From Bacteroidota bacterium (GTDB lineage: Bacteria; Bacteroidota; Bacteroidia; Bacteroidales; Bacteroidaceae), in NCBI GenBank assembly GCA_023458215.1, contig JAEXAJ010000203.1:1-46172 (forward strand): a DNA stretch of 46,172 nucleotides, read 5' to 3'. Within the stretch, counting starts at the first letter, position 1. Each line of letters starts with the position of its first letter. Position numbers and translations under genes: made by a program. Shown piece after piece: positions 33,469-42,779 of the stretch. The notes under the pieces are model-generated. The model was not told the DNA's origin. It was given only the letters and a program-made list of their open reading frames with translations, and did not search any database.

Positions 33469-36400
33469 CTAGCTTCGTCGGGGTATAGTGAAATATACCG
33501 TGTAGCCACCATTTTCACCCGGCTCAGCATTGATACGGCATCCACGACGGCCGGCAAACTCATCGTGATCGCGGATGATTTGCTTGCAAACCAGATATTC
33601 CGTTCCATGCAATTTCCCTTTCTCACCGGCTGTCATACGCATCAGATTCGGATAAAAGAGTTGATTCAATTCTTCCCGCGATTTCTTCCGGCGCATATCC
33701 GTAAATAAGAAACGTATATATTCTCCATCTACTGCACCTTGTAATGAGATTTCTCCATCAAGAGGCACTGTAAGCGCTTCGTCAATCAGATTTTCCAAAA
33801 GAAAATCCAACTGATTCTTGTCACCGATCACACGCTCGTCTAACATTTCAGTTTCAAAAGTAATAGAATTTATGTTGCCTCTCTTTACTTTACGGAAATA
33901 TTTTTCGGCAGCGTTCATAAGATCGGCAACCGGTATAACCGAACGTCTGAATGTTACTTCTTCCAGTTGGCGGGAAGCGCACGAACTAAGAATGGTAAAG
34001 ATACCTTTATAGTATTCAATCAACTCGCCTATTGCTGTTATATTTTCATATTCTTCCACTTCTGTCAGTTGTCCCGAACGCAATTTGCCTATCAGTTGCT
34101 TTATCTTATTGGGGTAATAGATGGTTTCATGCTTTATGGTTGAAAGGCAATTATCCAATACCATATTCTGCACATGCAGCAAACTATCTTCCCAAGAGGC
34201 GCGACGAGTTTCATCCTGTGCCATCTCAATGTCTCTGTATTTGGTAGCCAGTTTTACTACGGCATTAAATATAACGATGGTAACGTAACGTGCTATCAGC
34301 TCCAAAAGCAGATGATCGCTCTCACGTTCAGTCCCTTCCCGACGCTCTAAACACAACACACCGATACAACGGGAAACTCCTCCGGCTTCTATTATCAGTG
34401 GCAACGCTTGCAAGCTCTTTTCTGCCAGATATACTTGCTCTTCAAAGCATCGACGCATCTTTTCTTTCCAAAGTGCATCTTCTTGTGCTTCCGGAGGGTT
34501 GGATGTAAATTCAAGACGATGAGCCGTTTCGTTATAGACTGCTATCCCCAAGCGGTCGATACTCAATAGCTCATTGACTGCATCAAACGCAGCTTTCACT
34601 ATCTGCCTGGGAATTTCTTTTAACGTACTTTCTTCACGTTGCAGCATTTCATCGGTTTCGGGAGTTGAAAGCAGAGAGGTGGCAAATACCTGCTTGTTAA
34701 TTTCCAACACCTGCTCCAGATTCCATCGATTCACCATCCGCTTGCGGTAATAAAGGATGTAATAGCCCAACAACAGCGCAAATAGAAGGGCAGCCCCTAA
34801 TATTACTCCCACCATTTTATTATTAGTGGAGCGTTCCAATTGCCGGCAATAATCCTCCAACGACTGGTCTTCACCTAATAATTTATACAAAGAAGCGTAT
34901 GCTGTATTATTGTAACTATAATTATCCCACTGTTTCAAAGCTAGAAATGCTACGGCGGCTTCGTTACGTACATCTAGAATTACATGAAAATCCGAATTGA
35001 ACATTTCATTCCACCAAGCTAATTCGGCAGATTGGCCGTCGCCCGTTAATTTCATAAAATGATGCGGAGACTGGGCATATTTTCCATAATGAGCATTCAA
35101 ATAATAGATGGCAGAATCCGCATATTGTAATGCCTGCTCATAATTTCCGTCTATATTAGCATAATATGCGTTGTTGGCAAAATCGGAAGCTACGTCCAGC
35201 AGGGTTTCATAATCATTCTGCACAGCTAATGCTATGGAATCAGACGCTATTTTACCTGAAGCGTTCTCTATCATTGCATTGCCGCAAGAGGACAACCCTA
35301 AATACAAACACAACATCCATGCGGTAAGAGTTTTGCGAACTCCTGTAGGCAACCGGAAATAAAAACGGCTACCTTTTCCCAAAGTGCTTTCTACATTAAA
35401 AAGGCAAACTCTAAAAATATTATTCGTCTTCCGGTATTTTTCAATAATGCCTTTGCAGTTCATTAATCCGAAACCACTTCCTTTGTTTTTCCACAATTCA
35501 TCCCGGTTCGGAGCATCACTCATGCCGATGTTTTTTGAATCGTACACTTTTTCACCAACAATGCACGAAACATCTTTGGGGGATAATCCGCGACCATTAT
35601 CTTCTACAGAGATTTCCACATAGTCAGCTTCCCGGCGGGCATATACTTTTACGGTTCCACCTTGAGGAGTATATTTGCGGGCATTTTCGGCTAGTGTATT
35701 TATCATGAAAAGCGTCAAGGCTTTATCTGCTTTTACATAAGCATCAGTTGGAGCCACATCCAGCTGTTGCTGCTTCAGTTGAAAAGCCCGGTTACCTTTC
35801 CGTATCAGTTCAAAAAGTTCATTCAATTCGAAATTCTCGATATTCAGGCTTAATGAGCCTTGTTTCATTTTAATCCATAAGGCAAGAATGTCATTGTATT
35901 CATTGATTGTAGTTACCAATTCATCAATATACTGATACTTTTCGTTCTTGATATTCTCGTCCTTGATAAAACCTTTTTGCGTTAACTTATGTACTTCGTT
36001 AATAATGCGGTCAATATAGGGATGAATGCCGTTGACTATAGACATGCACGCCTTTTTTATCAGATTCTGCCGTTTATTTCCGGCTATATGTTGTTCATGT
36101 ATATAACGTTGCTTCTCCAATCTTTTGCGTTCATCTCCCAAGGAAATTGAAGTCATTCCATTGTCCAAAGCCCATTGTATATAGGGCGTTATGACTTTCA
36201 CCATCGCCTGTTCATCCTTACTTATATGCTTTGGAAATACAAGTTGCCCGTTATCTATGCGAATATCACTCACACCAAATAACTCCTCCATTTCCGGGGC
36301 TACAGCCGTTTGAATAGCATCGATTACCTCCTCCTCCGTCTGGGCATCGGCCGGAATGGAAGCTGTTATCTTTTGACAAATCTCTAGCATTTGTTGCAAG

Positions 36401-37809
36401 CGCAGCAGGTGCAACTTGTTTTTTACTTTCGAACGCTTATTGAAGAACCAAAAGAATAAAAGTACCCCGACAAAGCCTATAATAATAAAGAATAGTAATA
36501 CATTCAACTGCCTTGCTTCATTTTCTAATGCCGTGTACCGGCTCTCCAGTTCTTTATCCTGACGGGTATCTTCGAGAATATCCAAATATATATTACGGTT
36601 GTAGTCAGACTTTTCTTTCATCTCCAGCCCGGCGTAAGATACGCTCAACTGTTCGCGAATACGTGATATCCACTCGGGTACCGTCTTCAACTTATGCTCT
36701 ATCCATGCTTTTTCAGCATAAATTGTATCCCGGGTATCATAAGCTTTCAACCAATCCAGACTGTCATGGCAATTATAGTATAGGCGATGGTGGTCGTTCA
36801 CACATTCCAAGGCTGTTTTCAGTGTATCCAGTGCTTCTTCATACCTGCCATGCGCATTCAGATATTTCCCGATAGAAACATAAGCTCCCGCAATCTGATA
36901 TAAATCGTTGTATTGACGGAAGTTCTGTAATGCCAACTGCCCCAACCGCATAGGAAGTAAAGAATCTACCGGTACACCGAATTGCTTCAGTGCATGGGAA
37001 CGGCGATTTTGAAAGAACTCATAATTATCCGGTGCGGACATCAGGTTGGCAAGTCCTTGTACGCCATTCCCCTCAAAGTAAGGATACCCCTTGCGTGAGG
37101 CCAAAAGCCATGTCGTGTATAGTTCATCGAACTCACACAAACGCTGTTCGTCCAAGGTCTCAACTTCGCACAGCGCAGCAGATCCTTTTATATAGTGATA
37201 GTATAGCAATTGATTGGTATCTGCCGCCAACTCTTCATTTTCCGACACTTCGTTGATGCAGGCCATAGCTTCAGGACGCTGCTGCAAGTAATAGTAGTAA
37301 ACGGCAGAAACAATATTGAATTCGGAACGTGCGTAGTTCAAACGCATCCGCTCATGCTTATCTACGAATAGATTATTATCTTCGGCTATTCGTTTCATAC
37401 GGCGCAGCGCACTATTGCGGTAGTCGTAAAACTCTTTATTCAATGCGGTGCGCTGATATATTTTCATCAAACCGATATCGGCAATAAGCAATTCCAGTTC
37501 ATTCTTGGTCATGCCATAGACTTCCTGATGATACTTCACGGCTTGTTCAAAATCCATCCGCATAAAAGCACAGAATCCCAAGTTATTGCATGCTTCCGCT
37601 TTGCCTTGTTTATAGAGTCTTACTTCACGGTAAGCTTGCGAAGCTGCATGACAGGATGAATCCAGATCCTTATAACGATAAGAATATGCCACTTGATTCA
37701 ATGAATCAATCAGTCGCATTTCCTTGGTAGGAGCAGTGCCCACACACGAAGTCATTGCTGTAGCAAGCCACAGCAAACTTGCCAACCGGATTGAAGATAG
37801 CCGTTTCAT
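33469..37809 (-). CDS. double-module sensor histidine kinase
   Basis: A 1446-residue protein. A lipoprotein-type start (ATAMTSC) and a TPR-like sensor (about residues 25-415) precede membrane segment 433-458. Kinase module 1 follows: candidate phosphoacceptor His596 in SIVNGIHPYIDRII, N box TLAENARKY (about 703-711), DNGRGL and GSGFGLMNCKGI (about 775-786). A second hydrophobic segment (about 825-841, ending LGLSSC), a second extracytoplasmic stretch (842-997), membrane segment 998-1022, a GAF-like region and His1227 in STIKHETIYYP make module 2. The ATPase part of module 2 lacks DxGxG and GxG motifs. The family resembles the DUF5112/DUF5113 kinases of Bacteroides. Its partner is the downstream response regulator. 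Confidence 0.88.
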   Translation of the reverse strand: MKRLSSIRLASLLWLATAMTSCVGTAPTKEMRLIDSLNQVAYSYRYKDLDSSCHAASQAYREVRLYKQGKAEACNNLGFCAFMRMDFEQAVKYHQEVYGMTKNELELLIADIGLMKIYQRTALNKEFYDYRNSALRRMKRIAEDNNLFVDKHERMRLNYARSEFNIVSAVYYYYLQQRPEAMACINEVSENEELAADTNQLLYYHYIKGSAALCEVETLDEQRLCEFDELYTTWLLASRKGYPYFEGNGVQGLANLMSAPDNYEFFQNRRSHALKQFGVPVDSLLPMRLGQLALQNFRQYNDLYQIAGAYVSIGKYLNAHGRYEEALDTLKTALECVNDHHRLYYNCHDSLDWLKAYDTRDTIYAEKAWIEHKLKTVPEWISRIREQLSVSYAGLEMKEKSDYNRNIYLDILEDTRQDKELESRYTALENEARQLNVLLFFIIIGFVGVLLFFWFFNKRSKVKNKLHLLRLQQMLEICQKITASIPADAQTEEEVIDAIQTAVAPEMEELFGVSDIRIDNGQLVFPKHISKDEQAMVKVITPYIQWALDNGMTSISLGDERKRLEKQRYIHEQHIAGNKRQNLIKKACMSIVNGIHPYIDRIINEVHKLTQKGFIKDENIKNEKYQYIDELVTTINEYNDILALWIKMKQGSLSLNIENFELNELFELIRKGNRAFQLKQQQLDVAPTDAYVKADKALTLFMINTLAENARKYTPQGGTVKVYARREADYVEISVEDNGRGLSPKDVSCIVGEKVYDSKNIGMSDAPNRDELWKNKGSGFGLMNCKGIIEKYRKTNNIFRVCLFNVESTLGKGSRFYFRLPTGVRKTLTAWMLCLYLGLSSCGNAMIENASGKIASDSIALAVQNDYETLLDVASDFANNAYYANIDGNYEQALQYADSAIYYLNAHYGKYAQSPHHFMKLTGDGQSAELAWWNEMFNSDFHVILDVRNEAAVAFLALKQWDNYSYNNTAYASLYKLLGEDQSLEDYCRQLERSTNNKMVGVILGAALLFALLLGYYILYYRKRMVNRWNLEQVLEINKQVFATSLLSTPETDEMLQREESTLKEIPRQIVKAAFDAVNELLSIDRLGIAVYNETAHRLEFTSNPPEAQEDALWKEKMRRCFEEQVYLAEKSLQALPLIIEAGGVSRCIGVLCLERREGTERESDHLLLELIARYVTIVIFNAVVKLATKYRDIEMAQDETRRASWEDSLLHVQNMVLDNCLSTIKHETIYYPNKIKQLIGKLRSGQLTEVEEYENITAIGELIEYYKGIFTILSSCASRQLEEVTFRRSVIPVADLMNAAEKYFRKVKRGNINSITFETEMLDERVIGDKNQLDFLLENLIDEALTVPLDGEISLQGAVDGEYIRFLFTDMRRKKSREELNQLFYPNLMRMTAGEKGKLHGTEYLVCKQIIRDHDEFAGRRGCRINAEPGENGGYTVYFTIPRRS

Positions 37810-37813
37810 AAAG

Positions 37814-37821
37814 CAAAACTA
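37814..37821 (-). promoter_or_regulatory. -7-like element next to the kinase start
   Basis: Reads TAGTTTTG on the minus strand, only five bases from the ATG. If used, it would give a nearly leaderless mRNA. Confidence 0.35.
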
Positions 37822-37888
37822 CAAATAAATCCGGGAAAGAAAAAAGATTTTTCTACAATAAGTCTTGTATTATGTAACTGGAAATTCA

Positions 37889-37896
37889 TAACTTTG
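37889..37896 (+). promoter_or_regulatory. -7 promoter element for prs
   Basis: TAACTTTG matches TAnnTTTG. A partial -33 box (CTTG, 37864-37867) lies 21 bases upstream. Confidence 0.55.
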
Positions 37897-37933
37897 CACG
37901 CAAATTAATAAATAGGTAATATCTATTACAGAA

Positions 37934-38872
37934 ATGAGCGAAAAAGCACCCTTTATGGTATTCTCCGGAACAAACTCGAGATACCTTGCAGAAAAAATCT
38001 GCGCTAGCCTTGATTGTCCTCTTGGAAAGATGAACATCACCCATTTTGCTGATGGTGAGTTTGCGGTTTCTTACGAAGAGTCTATTCGTGGCGCACATGT
38101 ATTCTTAGTTCAATCCACTTTTCCTAATTCTGACAACTTAATGGAACTTCTGTTAATGGTTGATGCAGCAAAAAGAGCATCGGCTAAGAGCGTTGTAGCT
38201 GTTATCCCCTATTTCGGTTGGGCCCGTCAGGATAGAAAAGACAAGCCCCGTGTATCAATCGGCGCAAAATTGGTTGCCGATCTGCTTTCGGTAGCAGGTA
38301 TCGACCGCTTGATTACTATGGATCTTCATGCTGACCAGATTCAAGGTTTCTTCAATATTCCGGTAGATCACTTGTATGCATCAGCTGTATTCCTTCCCTA
38401 TATCGAATCATTGAAACTAGAGGATCTGGTTATTGCTACTCCCGACGTAGGTGGTTCGAAACGTGCCAGCACATTCTCCAAGTATCTTGGTGTACCTTTG
38501 GTATTGTGCAATAAAACACGCGAAAAAGCCAATGTAGTTGCTACCATGCAAATCATCGGTGATGTAAAAGATAAGAATGTAGTTTTGATAGATGATATCG
38601 TGGATACTGCCGGAACCATTACCAAAGCTGCTAATATCATGAAAGAAGCCGGAGCCAAATCCGTTCGTGCCATTGCCAGCCACTGTGTGATGTCCGACCC
38701 TGCCTCTTTCCGTGTACAAGAATCTGGTTTGACTGAGATGGTATTTACAGACAGCATCCCCTACTCTAAGAAATGTGCCAAGGTGAAACAATTGAGCATT
38801 GCCGAGATGTTTGCAGAAACAATCAAGCGGGTGATGAATAACGAATCAATCAGTTCACAATACATTATCTAA
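37934..38872 (+). CDS. prs: ribose-phosphate pyrophosphokinase
   Basis: A 312-residue PRPP synthetase that transfers pyrophosphate from ATP to ribose 5-phosphate, feeding nucleotide, histidine and tryptophan synthesis. Family blocks are FSGTNSRYLAEKICASL, VFLVQSTFPNSDNLMEL, YFGWARQDRK with the flexible-loop residues, DLHADQIQGFFNIPVDHLY, and the PRPP-binding loop VVLIDDIVDTAGTITKA (residues about 216-232). It is cytoplasmic, hexameric in the family, and transcribed alone. A hairpin follows. Confidence 0.97.
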   Translation: MSEKAPFMVFSGTNSRYLAEKICASLDCPLGKMNITHFADGEFAVSYEESIRGAHVFLVQSTFPNSDNLMELLLMVDAAKRASAKSVVAVIPYFGWARQDRKDKPRVSIGAKLVADLLSVAGIDRLITMDLHADQIQGFFNIPVDHLYASAVFLPYIESLKLEDLVIATPDVGGSKRASTFSKYLGVPLVLCNKTREKANVVATMQIIGDVKDKNVVLIDDIVDTAGTITKAANIMKEAGAKSVRAIASHCVMSDPASFRVQESGLTEMVFTDSIPYSKKCAKVKQLSIAEMFAETIKRVMNNESISSQYII

Positions 38873-38892
38873 AAGCATAGCTTTTAGAAATT

Positions 38893-38968
38893 AAAGAATT
38901 AAAAATTAAAGGCTGCGCAAAGTTCTTCTATATTGTGAACTGCACAGCCTTTAATTCTTTAATTCTTA
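38893..38968. terminator. bidirectional terminator between prs and the MORN gene
   Basis: A long hairpin in which AATTAAAGGCTG pairs with CAGCCTTTAATT, with an inner AGTTC/GAACT stem. A-rich and T-rich flanks suit both convergent genes. Confidence 0.85.
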
Positions 38969-38969
38969 T

Positions 38970-40127
38970 TTATTCTTGCTTTCCCATTTTGTAGGTGCCT
39001 TTACGTATTACTTTGCCATTCTTATCAGTTTCTACAAAAGGACCGTGTTTCTTTCCTTGTTTAAAGAAGCCTTCGTAGCGGTTGCCGTTTTTATCTTCCT
39101 GCACACCACTACCTTCTTCCAATCCATTCACAAAGCCACCTTTATATTTTGTTCCATCGGTAAGAATTAAAGTCCCCTGACCGTTGAATTTATTGTTTTT
39201 CCATTCACCTTCGTATGAATCACCCACATTCCATTTGTAAGTGCCGCGTCCGTCACGCTCATTGTTTTTCCAGTCACCTTCGTAGACCGCGCCGCTTGCC
39301 CAGGTGAATATGCCACGTCCTTCTTGCTTGCCGTCTTTGAAACCTCCTACATACTTGTTGCCACTGGCATGATAATAAATCCCTTCTCCGGTACGCTCAC
39401 CTTGCACATAAGATCCTTCGTAGCGGTCGCCCGTATGAAAGAAGTAGATGCCTTTGCCATGTTGCATATCATCCAGCCAGTCGCCTACATATTTATCACC
39501 GTTAGCGTATTCAAAAGTGCCTTTGCCATCACGAACATCATTTTTCCATTGACCTTCATATTTGCTGCCATCGTTCCAGGTCAATGTACCCTCACCATCT
39601 TTCTTATCTTTTTTCCACGATCCCACATATTGCGAACCGTTTTTCCAGGTGTATGTACCTTTTCCTTCACGTTTATCGTTCACCCAGTCACCATCATAAA
39701 TATCACCATTATAATAATACATGATGCCTTTTCCGTGCTGGTAGTCCTGAAACCACATACCGTCGTAACGGTTATTATTCATAAAGTAATAAATACCTTT
39801 GCCGTGCTGCTGATCTTGAAACCATTGCCCTTCATACTTTTCGCCATCGGTAAACATAAAAGAACCGTAACCTTCGCGTTTTCCTTTATTGTATTCACCT
39901 TCGTATACATCGCCGTTTTTGAAGACGGTTTTCCCTTTTCCGTTAGGTTTACGTCCTTTTATTTCGCCGGTATATACAGAACCATCTTTGAATGTATAGG
40001 TACCAATTTTTATTTCAGAAGAAAACGTATTTTTTACTTTATCGAAGAAACCATCTTTTTTATCTTGGGCAGTAGCTCCCCCTTGACATAAAAATGCCAG
40101 AATCAGTGCAGTATATAGATATTTCAT
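38970..40127 (-). CDS. secreted MORN-repeat protein, 14 repeats
   Basis: A 385-residue protein with a signal peptide (MKYLYTALILAFLCQGGATAQ) and fourteen MORN repeats from about residue 52 to 365, each exactly 23 residues, of the form YxGxWxxxxxxGxGxxxxxxGxx (14 x 23). There is no catalytic motif; MORN arrays form elongated beta-hairpin ladders that bind membranes or protein partners. It is expected in the periplasm or on the surface. ATG 40127 is preferred over TTG 40133. A minus-strand -7 element (TATCTTTG) lies at 40268-40275. The role is unknown. Confidence 0.9.
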   Translation of the reverse strand: MKYLYTALILAFLCQGGATAQDKKDGFFDKVKNTFSSEIKIGTYTFKDGSVYTGEIKGRKPNGKGKTVFKNGDVYEGEYNKGKREGYGSFMFTDGEKYEGQWFQDQQHGKGIYYFMNNNRYDGMWFQDYQHGKGIMYYYNGDIYDGDWVNDKREGKGTYTWKNGSQYVGSWKKDKKDGEGTLTWNDGSKYEGQWKNDVRDGKGTFEYANGDKYVGDWLDDMQHGKGIYFFHTGDRYEGSYVQGERTGEGIYYHASGNKYVGGFKDGKQEGRGIFTWASGAVYEGDWKNNERDGRGTYKWNVGDSYEGEWKNNKFNGQGTLILTDGTKYKGGFVNGLEEGSGVQEDKNGNRYEGFFKQGKKHGPFVETDKNGKVIRKGTYKMGKQE

Positions 40128-40267
40128 TGACAATTCAAATTTATAAAATTAAAAATTAGAGCGATGCCGTTGTGCGCACCGTTTCCCCAAGGTTCACAAA
40201 AGAACAAACTGTGATTAAAAGACGTAAATAGGATACAAAATGTTACACCCACCTAAAGTCTTATGCA

Positions 40268-40275
40268 CAAAGATA
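40268..40275 (-). promoter_or_regulatory. -7 promoter element for the MORN gene
   Basis: Reads TATCTTTG on the minus strand, about 140 bases upstream of the MORN start codon; it matches TAnnTTTG. Confidence 0.5.
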
Positions 40276-40313
40276 CAATTTATCTGCTAAAACAATGTAG
40301 TAGTTTACGCTTT

Positions 40314-41615
40314 TTATGACATTTTTTTGCCGGATACGACTTCTTTTAAATTCTCTTTGCATAAATGTCTTCCGGCAAGCTCACGAATCTCCTGTGGAGT
40401 AACTGCTTTTACCGCATTCAGGGCATCGGTAAAATATGAATCTTGCAAATCTGAGGTCTGAACAAAAATCCATGCATCCGCTAGCGAAAAAGGCGATTCA
40501 TAACTACGGCACATATCTCCCAACATATAATTCTTTACCGTAGAAAACTCTTCTTCTGACACCAATTCATTTTGAAGACGATCTATTTCATTATAAACTT
40601 CACCAATCAGAGATTCTACAAATTCATTAGCCGTCTCGGCATTTATAGCCAGCACTCCCTGTCCGGGATAAGGTATTATACCGGCAGAAATTCCATAAGT
40701 ATATCCTTTTTCTTCACGAATATTAGACATGAGGCGGCTTCCAAAGTAACCTCCGAACAAAGTAATCAGCACCCGTGCTTTCAAATAATCAGGATGTTTC
40801 CGATCAAGTGAAAGCATTCCCATTCGTACCGCACTTTGTAACGCATCGGGACGCTCTATGAAAATCCGTTTTTCAGTAGATGTAACCGGCGTAAAGGTCT
40901 TGTTTTCAGAGCTGAAAAATGTTTTTCCGAAAGGTTCTGTACCGAACACTGATTCTATTCTACGGATAGAATCGTCATCGACTTTCCCTGATAGATAGAT
41001 GCTGCAATTACTAGAATGGTAGTTATGGGTATAAAATTCACGCAAAAAGCTGGGATTGATACGATGGTAATCTTCCTCTTGCACTAAATGCCCGCTTGGA
41101 TGATGTTCGCCATAAATGGCTTTTACCAATCCGCGATGCGCTAAGAAATCGACTTTGGAGGTATTTATAAGAAATTGCTGGATATTATTATTAACGATTA
41201 CCTCTAATTCTTTTTCAGGAAATAAGGGCTCCTTTACAATGGATTCCAGCACATCCAATGTCTGAGGCAAGTATTTATTTAAAGAATAGAGCGTAATAAA
41301 ATCATATTCGGATGCGCTGGACAGTTCCAACCAAGCTCCATAATAATCTAGCTTTTCCGCTATTTCGGCTGCAGAAAAACGGTTGGTGCCTTCACGCAAC
41401 ATCCGGTTTGTGAACAATGCCTGTAAGGGTTGTGATTGTTGCCATCTTCCCCCTTTGATCAGAAGGTCGATACGAATTACTTCGTTATCGCCGGCATTAA
41501 TCACATTCAAAGATACGCCATTGGGCATTATCCGACGTTCCGGCATTTGTATAGCCAATTGTTCCGGTTCTAAGATTTCAGGCTGGATGGTTCTGTTCAC
41601 AAACAAATCACTCAT
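40314..41615 (-). CDS. M16-family peptidase homologue without the zinc site
   Basis: A 433-residue protein with the two-lobe fold of an M16 (insulinase/pitrilysin) subunit. The N-terminal lobe has IKGGRWQQSQPLQALFTNRMLREGT, where active enzymes carry HxxEH before the LxxGT step. Here the motif is absent, and so is the distal Glu. The C-terminal lobe keeps the R/Y-type region GSRLMSNIREEKGYTYGIS. Bacterial M16 proteases often work as pairs of one zinc-binding and one R/Y subunit, so this may be the non-catalytic partner; no partner is nearby. It is the last gene of the PBP-folK-kdsB operon. Confidence 0.88.
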   Translation of the reverse strand: MSDLFVNRTIQPEILEPEQLAIQMPERRIMPNGVSLNVINAGDNEVIRIDLLIKGGRWQQSQPLQALFTNRMLREGTNRFSAAEIAEKLDYYGAWLELSSASEYDFITLYSLNKYLPQTLDVLESIVKEPLFPEKELEVIVNNNIQQFLINTSKVDFLAHRGLVKAIYGEHHPSGHLVQEEDYHRINPSFLREFYTHNYHSSNCSIYLSGKVDDDSIRRIESVFGTEPFGKTFFSSENKTFTPVTSTEKRIFIERPDALQSAVRMGMLSLDRKHPDYLKARVLITLFGGYFGSRLMSNIREEKGYTYGISAGIIPYPGQGVLAINAETANEFVESLIGEVYNEIDRLQNELVSEEEFSTVKNYMLGDMCRSYESPFSLADAWIFVQTSDLQDSYFTDALNAVKAVTPQEIRELAGRHLCKENLKEVVSGKKMS

Positions 41616-41634
41616 AACTTATCACTCATAACTT
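41607..41634. repeat. exact 14-bp tandem duplication at the kdsB/M16 junction
   Basis: ATCACTCATAACTT occurs twice back to back (41607-41620 and 41621-41634). One copy contains the kdsB stop and the other the M16 start codon. Without the duplication the two genes would overlap by the eight bases ATGAGTGA. Confidence 0.95.
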
Positions 41635-42374
41635 TTTAAGAATATCTCCGCTTGCTCTAAATCCTGCGGAGTATCGATGCCAATGGTTTCAACTTCGGTT
41701 ATACCGGCTTTTATTGTATAGCCATTTTCCAGCCAACGTAGTTGCTCCAACGACTCTGCCAGTTCCAAGGACGATTGAGGTAAAGAAGTGATCTCTTTCA
41801 ATACTTCTATACGATAAGCATACAAACCGATGTGCTTATAATAAGTATGGTTTTTCAGCCAATCTTCTTTTTCGGCATTACGCTGATAGGGAATGATGGA
41901 ACGGCTAAAGTACAGAGCATTCATATTTTTATTCAACACTACTTTCGGAGAATTTACATTTTCCAAGATAGCAAAGCCGTTGTCGGAAGTGAATGGTTTC
42001 ACCAATGTAGCGATCTGAGTGGTAGCGTCGTTGAAACAAGCTTTAATGGCCTGCAACTGCGAAGGCTGGATGAAAGGTTCGTCTCCCTGGATATTTACAA
42101 CGACATCAAATTGCCCGCCTATCTTGGTGCATGCTTCATAGCAACGATCCGTACCGCTTTTGTGATGCACGGAAGTCATTACCACTTTTCCGCTGAATGC
42201 TTTCACGGCAGCTTCTATACGTTCGTCGTCAGTAGCCACGTAAGCATCGTCGAGGATGCCCGCTACTTGTTCGTATACCCGTTGTATCACCGTTTTTCCA
42301 CCTAGCATTGCCAACGGCTTTGCAGGAAAACGTGTAGATGCGTAACGAGCGGGGATGATTCCTAAAAACTTCAT
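41622..42374 (-). CDS. kdsB: 3-deoxy-manno-octulosonate cytidylyltransferase
   Basis: A 250-residue CMP-Kdo synthetase that activates Kdo with CTP for lipid A inner-core assembly. Conserved motifs are GIIPARYASTRFPAKPLA (residues 5-22), the nucleotide-binding NIQGDEPFI (about residues 94-102) and YKHIGLYAYRIEVLKEI. It lies 12 bases downstream of the folK-like gene and 6 bases before the M16 homologue. Its length is normal for the family. Confidence 0.97.
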   Translation of the reverse strand: MKFLGIIPARYASTRFPAKPLAMLGGKTVIQRVYEQVAGILDDAYVATDDERIEAAVKAFSGKVVMTSVHHKSGTDRCYEACTKIGGQFDVVVNIQGDEPFIQPSQLQAIKACFNDATTQIATLVKPFTSDNGFAILENVNSPKVVLNKNMNALYFSRSIIPYQRNAEKEDWLKNHTYYKHIGLYAYRIEVLKEITSLPQSSLELAESLEQLRWLENGYTIKAGITEVETIGIDTPQDLEQAEIFLKSYE

Positions 42375-42386
42375 TTTAATTACAAA

Positions 42387-42764
42387 TTATGATTGAATAA
42401 TCTTCAGCTGTTGCAGGCCACGTATGATATAATCACGTTTCAAATCTTCGGGTTTGTACACTACATCATTGCATGTCAGCAAGTCAATATCCAAACGAAC
42501 GATTTCTTGCTTTTTTTCGTTTGGTGTTCTTCCTGCTTCCCGTTCAATAGTCTTTAATTGTGCAATAACTTCTTCTGCATTGCATGCCGAAGTAAACTGC
42601 GCCACTTGATTGGAAAACAAGTTCGGACGGTGAAAGAACAAAGGCTTCGTCTCCTCTTCTTCTGAGAAATGGATACCGGGAAAAAACTCAGATAGTCTTT
42701 TACGTGCTAACGCCAAATTATCTTTCCGTTGTTCGTTACTGCCGATGCTGATTGTATAAACCAC
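42387..42764 (-). CDS. folK: HPPK-like (FolK) pyrophosphokinase
   Basis: A 125-residue protein resembling 6-hydroxymethyl-7,8-dihydropterin pyrophosphokinase of folate synthesis. It begins YTISIGSNEQRKDNLALAR. The middle contains FSNQVAQFTSACNAEEVIAQLKTIE, a variant of the substrate loop, and EIVRLDIDLLTCNDVV gives the metal-binding LDxDxL motif. It is shorter than most FolK proteins (about 150-160 residues), so it could be a divergent or reduced member. The predicted start is GTG. It lies between pbp1A and kdsB with short gaps. Confidence 0.78.
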   Translation of the reverse strand: MVYTISIGSNEQRKDNLALARKRLSEFFPGIHFSEEEETKPLFFHRPNLFSNQVAQFTSACNAEEVIAQLKTIEREAGRTPNEKKQEIVRLDIDLLTCNDVVYKPEDLKRDYIIRGLQQLKIIQS

Positions 42765-42779
42765 TTCTTGATTTTCAAT

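Noticed and set aside
39324..40091. A 255-codon plus-strand frame opposite the MORN gene
   Set aside because: It mirrors the regular MORN repeats on the other strand and has no family features.
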